Assembly (NCBI GenBank): GCA_029261655.1
Contig: JAJDAY010000008.1
Location: forward strand, 1-64,000
Source of the DNA: Nitrospinaceae bacterium
Lineage (GTDB): Bacteria; Nitrospinota; Nitrospinia; Nitrospinales; VA-1
DNA length: 64,000 nucleotides
Direction of reading: 5' to 3'
Within the stretch, counting starts at the first letter, position 1; each line of letters opens with the position of its first letter. This document shows, piece after piece, positions 36,981-45,351 of the stretch. Under the pieces are notes generated by a model, which was not told the DNA's origin, did not search any database, and was given only the letters and a program-made list of their open reading frames with translations. A program made the translations under genes and the position numbers.

Positions 36981-38303
36981 ATGGAAGATATTATCGATCT
37001 AAAAAAATACCGGTCCTTAATCGAGAATTCTTCTTTCGTTCGTAAAACGGGAAGGGTGAATCGAATCATTGGACTGATTCTTGAGGGCAACGGTCCCGCC
37101 GCGTCTGTGGGCAGCATCTGCACCATCTATCCGGGAAACGACCGTCCCCCTGTGGAAGCCCAGGTCGTGGGTTTCAGGGACAACCATACTTTGCTCATGC
37201 CTCTGGGGGAACTCATCGGCGTCCAACCGGGAAGCGTCATCGAATCGGCGGATGAATACCCAACCGTCAATGTCAGCCCCAAACTCATCGGACGTATCAT
37301 CGATGGCAACGGACGCCCCCTGGACGGCAAAGGCCCTGTTCCCCCCAATATGGAATATCCCTTGATGGGCACTCCTCTGAACCCTCTCGATAGAAACCGG
37401 ATTGGGGAACCTCTGGATGTCGGAGTCCGCTCGATCAACGGACTGCTCACCTGCGCCAAAGGTCAGAGAATCGGCATCCTGGCGGGAACAGGAGTGGGAA
37501 AATCCATATTGATGGGCATGATCGCCCGGAACACCGACGCGGAAGTGAACGTGATCGCTTTGATCGGGGAACGTGGACGCGAGGTAAAAGAATTCATTGA
37601 GGAAAACTTAGGCCCGGAAGGACTGAAAAAATCCGTGATCGTTGCCGCCGCTTCCGACCAGCCTCCTCTGGTGCGTTTGCGCGGAGCTTTCATCGCCACA
37701 ACCATTGCCGAATTTTTTCGCGACCAGGGAAAAAACGTCATCCTGATGATGGATTCCGTGACCAGGTTCGCCATGGCTCAACGGGAAATCGGGCTTTCGG
37801 TCGGCGAACCCCCAACCACCAGGGGATACACGCCATCGGTATTTTCAATGCTGCCCAAACTCCTGGAAAGGGCCGGAACCAACCCTGGAAACGGCAGTAT
37901 AACGGGTCTATACACGGTTCTTGTCGAAGGCGACGATTTGAACGAGCCCATTTCCGACGCGGTACGGGCCATTCTCGACGGCCATATCGTGCTCAGCCGC
38001 GAGCTGGCGTCGCACAATCACTACCCCGCCATTGACATTCTGAACAGCATCAGCCGTTTGATGATCGACGTCATTTCCAATGAACATCAGGAACTTTCCC
38101 GGCGGTTCAACGACATCATGGCCACCTACCGGGAAGCGGAAGACCTCATCAATATCGGCGCTTATGCGAAAGGGAGCAACGCCAAAATCGACCTGGCCAT
38201 CACGAAAATTGACCAGATGAATCAGTTCCTGAGACAGGGAATGAATGAAAAAGTCGACCTGGCGGAAACCATCGTGCAATTAAAAGCAATCGTGGGGGCC
38301 TGA
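36981..38303 (+). CDS. fliI: Flagellar protein export ATPase FliI
   Basis: ATPase of 440 residues related to F1-beta. Walker A is G-T-G-V-G-K-S (169-175), V-I-L-M-M-D-S-V-T-R is Walker B, and S-V-G-E-P-P-T-T-R-G-Y-T-P-S-V-F is the family signature. It drives entry of flagellar subunits into the export gate with FliH and FliJ. Normal length. ATG 36981 follows fliH by nine bases; fliJ starts two bases after its stop. Confidence 0.94.
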   Translation: MEDIIDLKKYRSLIENSSFVRKTGRVNRIIGLILEGNGPAASVGSICTIYPGNDRPPVEAQVVGFRDNHTLLMPLGELIGVQPGSVIESADEYPTVNVSPKLIGRIIDGNGRPLDGKGPVPPNMEYPLMGTPLNPLDRNRIGEPLDVGVRSINGLLTCAKGQRIGILAGTGVGKSILMGMIARNTDAEVNVIALIGERGREVKEFIEENLGPEGLKKSVIVAAASDQPPLVRLRGAFIATTIAEFFRDQGKNVILMMDSVTRFAMAQREIGLSVGEPPTTRGYTPSVFSMLPKLLERAGTNPGNGSITGLYTVLVEGDDLNEPISDAVRAILDGHIVLSRELASHNHYPAIDILNSISRLMIDVISNEHQELSRRFNDIMATYREAEDLINIGAYAKGSNAKIDLAITKIDQMNQFLRQGMNEKVDLAETIVQLKAIVGA

Positions 38304-38305
38304 TC

Positions 38306-38740
38306 TTGAAATTTCGCTTTGAAACGGTTCTTAAAGTTCATAAAGAAAAAGAAAACCTGATTAAAAAAGAACTAGGGGTGATCAACGCCCACATTCAAAA
38401 TCAGACGGACCGATTGCGCTTCATGGAGAAAATCGCTGATGAAAAAAAAGAAGAACTGAAACGGACAATCGGGCAGGATATGAACATCGACAAGATGGTT
38501 CTTTTTAACAATTTTTTCACTGGGGTGAAGCTGGAAAAGACACACCAGGAGCAGGTGATCCAAGAGGTAACGGAAAAACTGAATCTAAAAAAACAGGATC
38601 TGGTTCAATCCATGATGAAAAGACGCACGATGGAAATTCTCAAGGAACGGGAACAGACGGCATTAAAAAAGAAACAGCAAAAAACCGAAATCGCGTTGAA
38701 TGACGAAACCGGTTCCAACCAATGGCGGTTGAATTTATAA
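38306..38740 (+). CDS. fliJ: Flagellar export protein FliJ
   Basis: Small helical protein of 144 residues, F-R-F-E-T-V-L-K-V-H-K at the N-terminus, then almost continuous coiled coil rich in Lys, Glu and Gln. This is the usual look of FliJ, which sits inside the FliI ring like the gamma subunit of F1 and helps substrate delivery. Start is TTG 38306 directly behind fliI. Position and coiled coil support the call more than sequence motifs. Confidence 0.85.
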   Translation: MKFRFETVLKVHKEKENLIKKELGVINAHIQNQTDRLRFMEKIADEKKEELKRTIGQDMNIDKMVLFNNFFTGVKLEKTHQEQVIQEVTEKLNLKKQDLVQSMMKRRTMEILKEREQTALKKKQQKTEIALNDETGSNQWRLNL

Positions 38741-39372
38741 TGCAACAGCGCAGGAAGATAAAATCCATAGTTGTCATTTTGGGCCTGACGGTGGGGTTTG
38801 CGCCTGCTGTCTGGATGAGCGATCTCCTGAGGCTTCAACTCAACCCTGCGTTTGCCCAGGAAGAGGCCCCTCTGGAGGAAACAGATCCGGCAAAAGAGGA
38901 AGATAAAAAAGAAACACCGCCTCAAGAAAAGGTCGCTCTCCCGGATCCCGTGCCGGGGGTCAGCCCCGAAACGTTTCGTCTGATCGAAATGATCGAAAAG
39001 AAAAACCGCGACCTTAAAAGGCGGGAAGCCGAGATCATGTTAAAGGAACAGCGGCTGAAAACACTGGAGCAAAACATTCTCAAAGACCTGAAGAAAATTG
39101 AAGACGCCATCGCCCGAAGCGACCAACAAATTGGAATCCAAAAAAATCTGATCAAAGAAAATGTCGCGGGTCTCATTAAAGCCTATTCGGCCATGAAGCC
39201 CCAGGAAGCGGCCAAACTCCTGGAAGCCATCAATGAAGACCTGGCCATCCAGATTCTTTCAGGAATGAAAAGCAAGGTTGCGGGCCAGGTTTTAAGCAAA
39301 CTGAACGTGAGGGTGGCAAAAAATATAAGCGAAAAGCTGGCCGGGCGGCGAATCACTCAAAACAAAAAATAA
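38740..39372 (+). CDS. MotE-like flagellar chaperone (MgtE N-domain)
   Basis: Protein of 210 residues starting one base before the end of fliJ (TAATG). Signal or membrane anchor at about 8-30 (I-V-V-I-L-G-L-T-V-G-F-A-P-A-V-W), acidic Pro-rich linker, coiled coil (about 85-135), and a C-terminal MgtE intracellular-type domain (Y-S-A-M-K-P-Q-E-A-A-K-L-L-E-A-I). This architecture is found downstream of fliJ in many bacteria and is called MotE where it helps MotC stability. An in-frame ATG at 38722 is an alternative start. Confidence 0.78.
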   Translation: MQQRRKIKSIVVILGLTVGFAPAVWMSDLLRLQLNPAFAQEEAPLEETDPAKEEDKKETPPQEKVALPDPVPGVSPETFRLIEMIEKKNRDLKRREAEIMLKEQRLKTLEQNILKDLKKIEDAIARSDQQIGIQKNLIKENVAGLIKAYSAMKPQEAAKLLEAINEDLAIQILSGMKSKVAGQVLSKLNVRVAKNISEKLAGRRITQNKK

Positions 39373-39410
39373 TCCCATTGAAATCATAAAATAAATCAGG
39401 AAGGATTCCG

Positions 39411-40079
39411 CTAAGGACTGCTCTCTGTTTCATCCCCGACTTTCTCCGGCTTTTGGTTCGAGACGGAACTCACCATGCCAAAGGAGATGATCATTTTCAA
39501 CCCCTCTTCCACAGACATTTCCAGAAACACCAGATCTTTCCTTGCAACCATCAGGAGAAACCCGGTGGTGGGGTTCGGGGAGGTGGGAACGAATACATTG
39601 ACCGCATCCTCATTAGACTTTTCGGAAATTTCTCCCTTGGCGTCTCCACAGACAATCCCAAGTGCCTTCAATGGTGGTCGCGGATAGGTCAATAACACCA
39701 TGTGTTGAAACGAGGGCGTCTCGGTTTCGGAAATCGTGTGCACCACTTTTTTGATGCTGGAATAGATCACCCGGACAAAAGGGACGTTGTCTAAAAGACG
39801 TTCGCTACTTTTCAGAATGGCCTTGCCGAAAAAATTCGCGCCCAACAAGCCCACCAGACCTATGAACAAAATGAGGATCAAAAATCCCATTCCGGGAATA
39901 TGATACTCGGCCATCCATTGAAGCGAGGCGGGTTCAAATAATTTGGAAGTCACCGGTTGCATCGCCTGATCCACATTACGGATGACAAAGGCAAGAACCA
40001 GATACGTCAGGGCGGCGGGAACAGTCACCAACAATCCCGCAATGATATTTCTCTTGATCGCTTTTCTCAATCGTTTCAT
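39411..40079 (-). CDS. DUF502 family membrane protein
   Basis: Protein of 222 residues from ATG 40079; longer frames would lack a sensible N-terminus. Two membrane segments lie near residues 10-35 and 60-85 (L-V-T-V-P-A-A-L-T-Y-L-V-L and L-I-L-I-L-F-I-G-L-V-G-L-L-G-A). They are followed by P-F-V-R-V-I-Y-S-S-I-K-K-V and V-F-V-P-T-S-P-N-P-T-T-G-F, the family hallmarks. Function of DUF502 is not established. It lies downstream of the MSHA-like genes, 152 bases away, and convergent to the flagellar operon. Confidence 0.85.
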   Translation of the reverse strand: MKRLRKAIKRNIIAGLLVTVPAALTYLVLAFVIRNVDQAMQPVTSKLFEPASLQWMAEYHIPGMGFLILILFIGLVGLLGANFFGKAILKSSERLLDNVPFVRVIYSSIKKVVHTISETETPSFQHMVLLTYPRPPLKALGIVCGDAKGEISEKSNEDAVNVFVPTSPNPTTGFLLMVARKDLVFLEMSVEEGLKMIISFGMVSSVSNQKPEKVGDETESSP

Positions 40080-40231
40080 TGATTCAGGAAAATCAAAATA
40101 ATTACCCGCACGATGGCAAATCCAGATCCGCCACGTTCCGCATGCAGACACTTTACACTGCTCAGACGGTGTTCACAATCGAGGAATTTTGGGGAAATGG
40201 CAGAAGATCGAATAAATTTCGGCGGAACCGC

Positions 40232-41944
40232 CTATTGAGACTTCATGCCTTCTAAATGCTCTTTGACCTGAATCACAAGGGAAGGATAATTTCTCGCCCC
40301 AAGCTCGATAAACCGCCGGTAATAATAAAGCGCAGGCTTGATTTCACTGCTTTCTTCGTAGAGCACCGCTAAATTATAGTTTGTTCCGGGGTGATCGGGG
40401 TCCAGAGAGAGCGCTCTATTTAAAACCCCGCGGGCCTTGTCCGATTCATTCTGCTTTTTATAGATAATCGAAAGATTATTAAAAGCCTCGAGGTTGGTAG
40501 GATTGATATCAATGGCCTTCAGATAATGCCGGATCGCTTCGGAATAGTTTTTTTGCATGTAGTAAACAACCCCGATATTGTTGTAAGCCTTTGCGTACCC
40601 GGCATCAAGAAAAACCGCACGCAAAAACTCATCCAGCGCCTTGTCGAATTCCCCCATTTCCTTTAAAACAACTCCCTTGTTGTTGTAGGTGTCCGGGTTG
40701 TTCGGGTCCAGTGCTTCGGCTTTGGAGTAATTGGCCAGGGCTTTTTGCCAATTCCCGGCTTGTTGAAAGAAAATACCCCGATTAAAATAAAAGTCGCTGT
40801 TGTTAAATACATTTTCCTGATCCCTGGGTTCGATTCTGGAAATTTCAGGCTTCGATGAAGACGCAGGTAAAGAAGCCACCTCTGGACTTTTCTTTGCAAC
40901 CTCAATAGCAGGCTTCACAGGGTTTTCTTTCACAGCATCCGGTACCGGGGAAGGCACCGTTTCATTCTTAACAATCATTTTTTCCGGGGATTGAACCGAC
41001 GTTTTCGTTTGTGCCACAACTTTTTGCCCGGAAACTTCAACTTCCAGTGGTTTCGGCGCGTGAGTTTCTTCTGGCACAACCGCACCGACTTTTTTCTTTG
41101 TGACTTTGGCGACCCCAGCCTTATCGGGCAGGATTTTGGTCTTCTCTAAATCCGGGACCACCGATGGTTTGCCTGGGGTTTCGGTTTTTTGGGGAGTCTT
41201 TTGTTCGGGAGAAACTTTGGCTTTCTTTAAGTCCTGGTTGAGAGTTGGTTTGGCCAAAGGCTCGGGATTGGTTGCAATTTCATGATCCGGAATTTCAACC
41301 TCCGGCGGTTTAAGAGCGGGGGTTTCATTGACTGCAACCGCACTTTTCTCAAGATCCTTTATGACGGGCAGAATTTCTGCAACAACCGGGCTTGCGGGTT
41401 TCAAATCGGGCGATGGCAAAACGGCTGTTTTTTCATCAGGCGTGGCCGGGGTTTCAGTGATCGCCACTTTGGGCTTTTCTGGTTTTTCCTCAGGCAGTTT
41501 TAAAGGAACAACTCTTTTGACAGGGGCTTTTTCCTGTTTACCGGCAAGTGCCTTATCGGGGATTTTTTGCGCGACCGTTTTTTTCTCAACCGGTGCTTTC
41601 CTTTTGGGCTTTGCTTTAGGAAGCTCAACGGGGTTTCCCTGTGAGACTTCCGGTGCGAGCCTTTGGGACGGAGCCACCTTGGCCTCTTCGACAGGAGTGG
41701 ACACAGGCGCGTCCGGTTTATCGGTGACGGAAGTTTTCTTGAAGTCAAACGCACCGATAAAAATCAAATACCCTAAAACACCGGTGGGGAGAACAATCAA
41801 AAATAGAATCTGAAAAACCGTGGCGAGTCCGGGGCGTTTTATCGGCTCCCTCTTGGCCACCGGATTGACTTCAGGATCGGCTTCCCATTGAGGGACGGTT
41901 TTATCTTTAACGGCTTTTTTAAGACTGTCTGCGATCAAACTCAC
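40232..41944 (-). CDS. mshN: MshN-like TPR protein, membrane-anchored
   Basis: Protein of 570 residues, GTG start. A short cytosolic N-terminus (S-L-I-A-D-S-L-K-K-A-V-K-D-K) leads to a single membrane helix near 42-65. A very long Pro/Lys/Glu-rich linker (about 75-375) spans the periplasm, and tetratricopeptide repeats fill 380-560 (N-S-D-F-Y-F-N-R-G-I-F and N-N-K-G-V-V-L-K-E-M-G). This layout and its place after a secretin and an ExeA-type ATPase match MshN of the MSHA pilus locus. The linker resembles TonB-type spacers. Next gene upstream is eight bases away. Confidence 0.72.
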   Translation of the reverse strand: MSLIADSLKKAVKDKTVPQWEADPEVNPVAKREPIKRPGLATVFQILFLIVLPTGVLGYLIFIGAFDFKKTSVTDKPDAPVSTPVEEAKVAPSQRLAPEVSQGNPVELPKAKPKRKAPVEKKTVAQKIPDKALAGKQEKAPVKRVVPLKLPEEKPEKPKVAITETPATPDEKTAVLPSPDLKPASPVVAEILPVIKDLEKSAVAVNETPALKPPEVEIPDHEIATNPEPLAKPTLNQDLKKAKVSPEQKTPQKTETPGKPSVVPDLEKTKILPDKAGVAKVTKKKVGAVVPEETHAPKPLEVEVSGQKVVAQTKTSVQSPEKMIVKNETVPSPVPDAVKENPVKPAIEVAKKSPEVASLPASSSKPEISRIEPRDQENVFNNSDFYFNRGIFFQQAGNWQKALANYSKAEALDPNNPDTYNNKGVVLKEMGEFDKALDEFLRAVFLDAGYAKAYNNIGVVYYMQKNYSEAIRHYLKAIDINPTNLEAFNNLSIIYKKQNESDKARGVLNRALSLDPDHPGTNYNLAVLYEESSEIKPALYYYRRFIELGARNYPSLVIQVKEHLEGMKSQ

Positions 41945-41952
41945 GACGGCTC

Positions 41953-43503
41953 CTACCGGGAATTGGCAACCGACAAAAGAATCGGGTTCCGTCCAGAAAA
42001 TTTTAATGCGTTCACATGAATCCTGGCAGGCTGGGCGTCCTTATAAGGACCCACATACACCATGTACCAGTTTTGCTCCAGAGTGACCGCCTTTTTCCAA
42101 TATCCTTGAAAACCTTCTTCCTGAAGTTTTCTCACCTGCTCTTCAGCTTCGGACTTTTCCTTTAGCGAATATAATTGAATCCGATAGTTTCCTTCCTCTT
42201 TGAGGGACGTAGGGCTTATATCCGACTCGTTGGCGGGCAACTCGCCTTCAGGGCTTCCAGAGGACTCCTGGTTTTCAGTCAAAGGACTTTCGGCGGGGGC
42301 AACTCCGGTGCCGGGTTCAGGGGCCTGGGCCGGGGGAACAAAAACAACCGGTTCTTTTTGAGGCGCACTCTCTTCTTGCCTGACCTTGGCTACCGGTGCG
42401 AGTTTTTTCACCCAGGAGTGCTTGATTCCGGCTTGGGTCAGGAGCCGATGGGCCTCTGATTTCCAGTCCATGCCCAATTCGGCAAATATAAAAAACGCAA
42501 CCCCCGTAAGAAAAAATAAAAACGACAATATGAGAGGCAGGCGAAACCGTACAAAATGACCGCGGGTATGATCCTTTTCTTCCTCCCCCATCAAACTTTT
42601 TATTCCCTGACTGACCTGCGCCCGGTCTATCATATCCACCTGATCGTTGTAACCGCTGAGCAGGGCGCGGTCGCAAACGAGATTGATCAATCTGGGATAT
42701 CCTAGAGAATATTTGTAAATTTCCTTATAGGCCGCCTGCTTGAACGAAACTCTGGAACCTGCGCCCGCAACCAAAATCCGATGGTTGATGTATTGAATCG
42801 CTTCCTGTTTTGACAAGGGGGTGATTTCATAACGGATGGATATTCGTTGATTGAGTTGTTTTAATTCCGGTGACTTTAATTTGTCGTTCAGTTCCAGCTG
42901 ACCGACAAAAATAATTTGCAGGAGTTTTTCTTTCTCCGTTTCCAGATTAGACAAAATCCGCAATTGTTCCATCACTTCAAGCGAAAGATTTTGCGCCTCG
43001 TCAATGATCAGGACCGTGGACCCTCCCGCCTCATGTTGAGCAAGAAGAAAGGAATTCAAGGCATCGATCAGTTCTATTTTCGACGCCTGATTGACCCATT
43101 CCATGTCAGGAATCTCGGTGGGCATTGGCAGGGGTAGAAAGTCCGGCTCCAGAAATCCTTCTTCGTAAATTGTATCCAAGGGAACCGTGTCCTGAGCATG
43201 AACCGGTGTGGGCCTCACCCCAAGGTCATGAACACAGGTTCTCAGCAAATCCATGTCCGACAGCATGGGGTTGAGAATCAAAGCCACTTGAATATTGTCA
43301 TCGAGCCTTTCCAGCAAACAACGGCAAAGAGTGGTTTTACCGGTTCCCACATCACCGGTAATGGTCATGAACCCTTCGCGTTGGTTGATGCCATAAAGCA
43401 TGTGGTCCAGTGCGCCCTGATGGTGTTTGCTCAGGAAAAGAAACCGTGGGTCCGGGGTCAGACTGAAAGGTTTTTCACTCAATCGATAATATTTTTCGTA
43501 CAT
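41953..43503 (-). CDS. mshM: MshM/ExeA-type AAA ATPase with SPOR domain
   Basis: Protein of 516 residues. It starts Y-Y-R-L-S-E-K-P-F-S-L-T-P-D-P-R-F-L-F, the classic ExeA/MshM opening. Walker A is G-D-V-G-T-G-K-T (50-57) and Walker B V-L-I-I-D-E-A-Q-N-L. A membrane helix lies near 325-345, then a Pro/Glu-rich linker, and residues about 435-510 resemble a SPOR peptidoglycan-binding domain (Y-R-I-Q-L-Y-S-L-K-E-K ... V-Y-V-G-P-Y). ExeA proteins help insert or place the secretin through the peptidoglycan. Sits 36 bases after the secretin gene. Confidence 0.83.
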   Translation of the reverse strand: MYEKYYRLSEKPFSLTPDPRFLFLSKHHQGALDHMLYGINQREGFMTITGDVGTGKTTLCRCLLERLDDNIQVALILNPMLSDMDLLRTCVHDLGVRPTPVHAQDTVPLDTIYEEGFLEPDFLPLPMPTEIPDMEWVNQASKIELIDALNSFLLAQHEAGGSTVLIIDEAQNLSLEVMEQLRILSNLETEKEKLLQIIFVGQLELNDKLKSPELKQLNQRISIRYEITPLSKQEAIQYINHRILVAGAGSRVSFKQAAYKEIYKYSLGYPRLINLVCDRALLSGYNDQVDMIDRAQVSQGIKSLMGEEEKDHTRGHFVRFRLPLILSFLFFLTGVAFFIFAELGMDWKSEAHRLLTQAGIKHSWVKKLAPVAKVRQEESAPQKEPVVFVPPAQAPEPGTGVAPAESPLTENQESSGSPEGELPANESDISPTSLKEEGNYRIQLYSLKEKSEAEEQVRKLQEEGFQGYWKKAVTLEQNWYMVYVGPYKDAQPARIHVNALKFSGRNPILLSVANSR

Positions 43504-43539
43504 GGTTTTGATTTACCTTTTCTCAGATGAAGTTGTCGT

Positions 43540-45090
43540 TTAATTCGCTTGTCTGTTGAACCCGAATCGCTTCAACCGTTTTTCCTCAATCCGCCACCGA
43601 TCATCAATCGCTTCGCCCACCATGATTTCCGGCGTCAGTAAAATCACCAGTTCGGACTTTTCATAACCGGTCATATCCTGATGCAGCCAATCGCCAATAA
43701 GGGGCACGTCCTTAAAAGGCGCTGTCGCTTGCCGCACAGGTTCCTTTTCTGTTTTTCTCAGGCCTCCGATAACGACGGTCTGGCCGTTTCGAGCCATCAC
43801 CATATTGTTCGACTCGCGAACATCCACGATCGGAACTTTGTAGCGTCCGTCGGGCGATTGCCGGTCTCCGGATTTTCTCCTCACGCGGGCAAACACACTC
43901 ATGATAACGTCGCCATTGACATTGATCTGCGGCACGACATCGAGAACGATACCAAGGTCAACCAGCTGTGGCGTATAATCCGTCGTCTGGTCAAACCCCG
44001 GTGAAGTCGGAGGGGGGACAAAAATAGTATCTTCCGTCCCCGCTTTTATCACCGCCCGCTGGTTGTTCAACGCGGCGATTCCGGGGCTGGCCAGGACACT
44101 GACGTCGCCTTGCAGAGAAAGCATGGCCAACATTTCATCCATTTGGGCTTCCCCATTTAACAATCCACGCGTTTCCCGGTTTCTATCCCCATAGTCCTTT
44201 CCCGGATCGGGATTTTTGAGAGCGGTTATCTGATCCCAGTCGATCCCGGATTTATATTCATCCCTGAGCGCAACCTGAATGATGCGCATCTGAATAAAAA
44301 CCTGCCTCTGAACCGAACCTTCCACCTCTTCCAGATATTCAGCCACCCGCAGTAATTCCTCTGGGTACGCCTTCACAACAATGACCCCGGCCTGTTTATT
44401 GATCGAAACATAGGCGGTGGTGACAAAGCCGCTCTCCGGTTCCAGAACTCTTTCCGGGGAAGCCTGAATGCCGATCATTTGTCGCAGTCCAAAGGAAATC
44501 TCTTTCCACAAATCGGTTTCTTCGGAGGAGATGATCCGGCTGGAACCCAAACCCGGAACCGCCGATGCCTGAAATTTTCCAGCCCCTTCCCGTCGGGAGA
44601 TCAGATAGTTTAAATGAAACACACGGGTCTGCATTTCAAGCTCGGTCACCTGGATAAATTCACCGTCGGTCTCATAGCGCAAATGCAGGGGCGTTAAAAC
44701 GTGGTCCAGCATTTCCTCAAGCGTTACGTTGCTGAGGTGCAAGGTCACTTTTTTTGCAATCGCGGGGTCGATCACGATGTTTTGACCGATCTCTCTCGCC
44801 AGGGAAAATAAAATGGTTTTGACATCCACATCTTCAGCGGATAAAGAAAAACGCGGCCCGGACGCTGGCGGTTTTTTTGGGATCAGATCCAACTGAGGCA
44901 GGGTCAGTTCCAGCAAAGGAGCCTGCTCTTTTTGCGTTACCTGTTCTTTTGGCTTTAAGGGTTCAAACGCAGGCGCGGGCTGGACCTCGACCAGGTTCTC
45001 AAGGCGAGGCTCTGCCTTTGCCTTTTGAAACTCCTCCTGAGTCGCACAGGAGGCAATAAAAAACAGAAAGAAGACGACCCAATATTTCAT
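43540..45090 (-). CDS. mshL: Type IV pilus/MSHA secretin lipoprotein
   Basis: Outer-membrane secretin of 516 residues from ATG 45090. Lipobox I-A-S-C15 predicts a lipoprotein. An STN/N0 domain (S-A-E-D-V-D-V-K-T-I-L) and an N1-type domain (V-K-A-Y-P-E-E-L-L-R-V-A-E-Y-L-E) precede the C-terminal secretin pore (R-E-S-N-N-M-V-M-A-R-N-G-Q-T-V-V-I-G-G-L, then V-P-L-I-G-D-W-L and L-V-I-L-L-T-P-E-I). Size and order with the ATPase and TPR genes favour MshL/PilQ type over GspD. It should form the pilus exit pore. An upstream in-frame ATG (45114) is not used because it would precede the lipoprotein signal. Confidence 0.86.
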   Translation of the reverse strand: MKYWVVFFLFFIASCATQEEFQKAKAEPRLENLVEVQPAPAFEPLKPKEQVTQKEQAPLLELTLPQLDLIPKKPPASGPRFSLSAEDVDVKTILFSLAREIGQNIVIDPAIAKKVTLHLSNVTLEEMLDHVLTPLHLRYETDGEFIQVTELEMQTRVFHLNYLISRREGAGKFQASAVPGLGSSRIISSEETDLWKEISFGLRQMIGIQASPERVLEPESGFVTTAYVSINKQAGVIVVKAYPEELLRVAEYLEEVEGSVQRQVFIQMRIIQVALRDEYKSGIDWDQITALKNPDPGKDYGDRNRETRGLLNGEAQMDEMLAMLSLQGDVSVLASPGIAALNNQRAVIKAGTEDTIFVPPPTSPGFDQTTDYTPQLVDLGIVLDVVPQINVNGDVIMSVFARVRRKSGDRQSPDGRYKVPIVDVRESNNMVMARNGQTVVIGGLRKTEKEPVRQATAPFKDVPLIGDWLHQDMTGYEKSELVILLTPEIMVGEAIDDRWRIEEKRLKRFGFNRQAN

Positions 45091-45207
45091 GACTGGATAT
45101 GATCGCTGGCCCATGAATACTATCTATTCAATTAAAATTTATATAAAATAGTCTAGAATTAATATAACGCGAAATACGGCCTAAGTCTAATAAATAATTG
45201 ATTTTAC

Positions 45208-45268
45208 GAGGGTAACCCGCCCTCCGAAGCGCACGGGCATTTTCTTCGGGCAGGGCATCCCGCCTGCC
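45208..45268. repeat. Three consecutive inverted repeats between kamA and the secretin gene
   Basis: Three short hairpins follow each other in the 261-base gap: GAGGG/CCCTC (45208-45212 and 45220-45224), CCGAAG/CTTCGG (45224-45229 and 45244-45249) and GGCAGG/CCTGCC (45249-45254 and 45263-45268). No T run follows on either strand, so an intrinsic terminator is doubtful. The block may fold as one structured RNA at the end of the kamA transcript. The rest of the gap, toward the secretin gene, is very AT-rich. Confidence 0.5.
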
Positions 45269-45351
45269 AGCCTGAAACATATCAGCCGCCAGAAAACTCG
45301 TTTCCAACCAGAAAACTATTATATTTAAAGGGTTTTATACTTAAAACGGGG

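Noticed and set aside
45208..45268. Hairpins as an intrinsic terminator of kamA
   Set aside because: No T run follows on the minus strand; termination is not supported by sequence alone.
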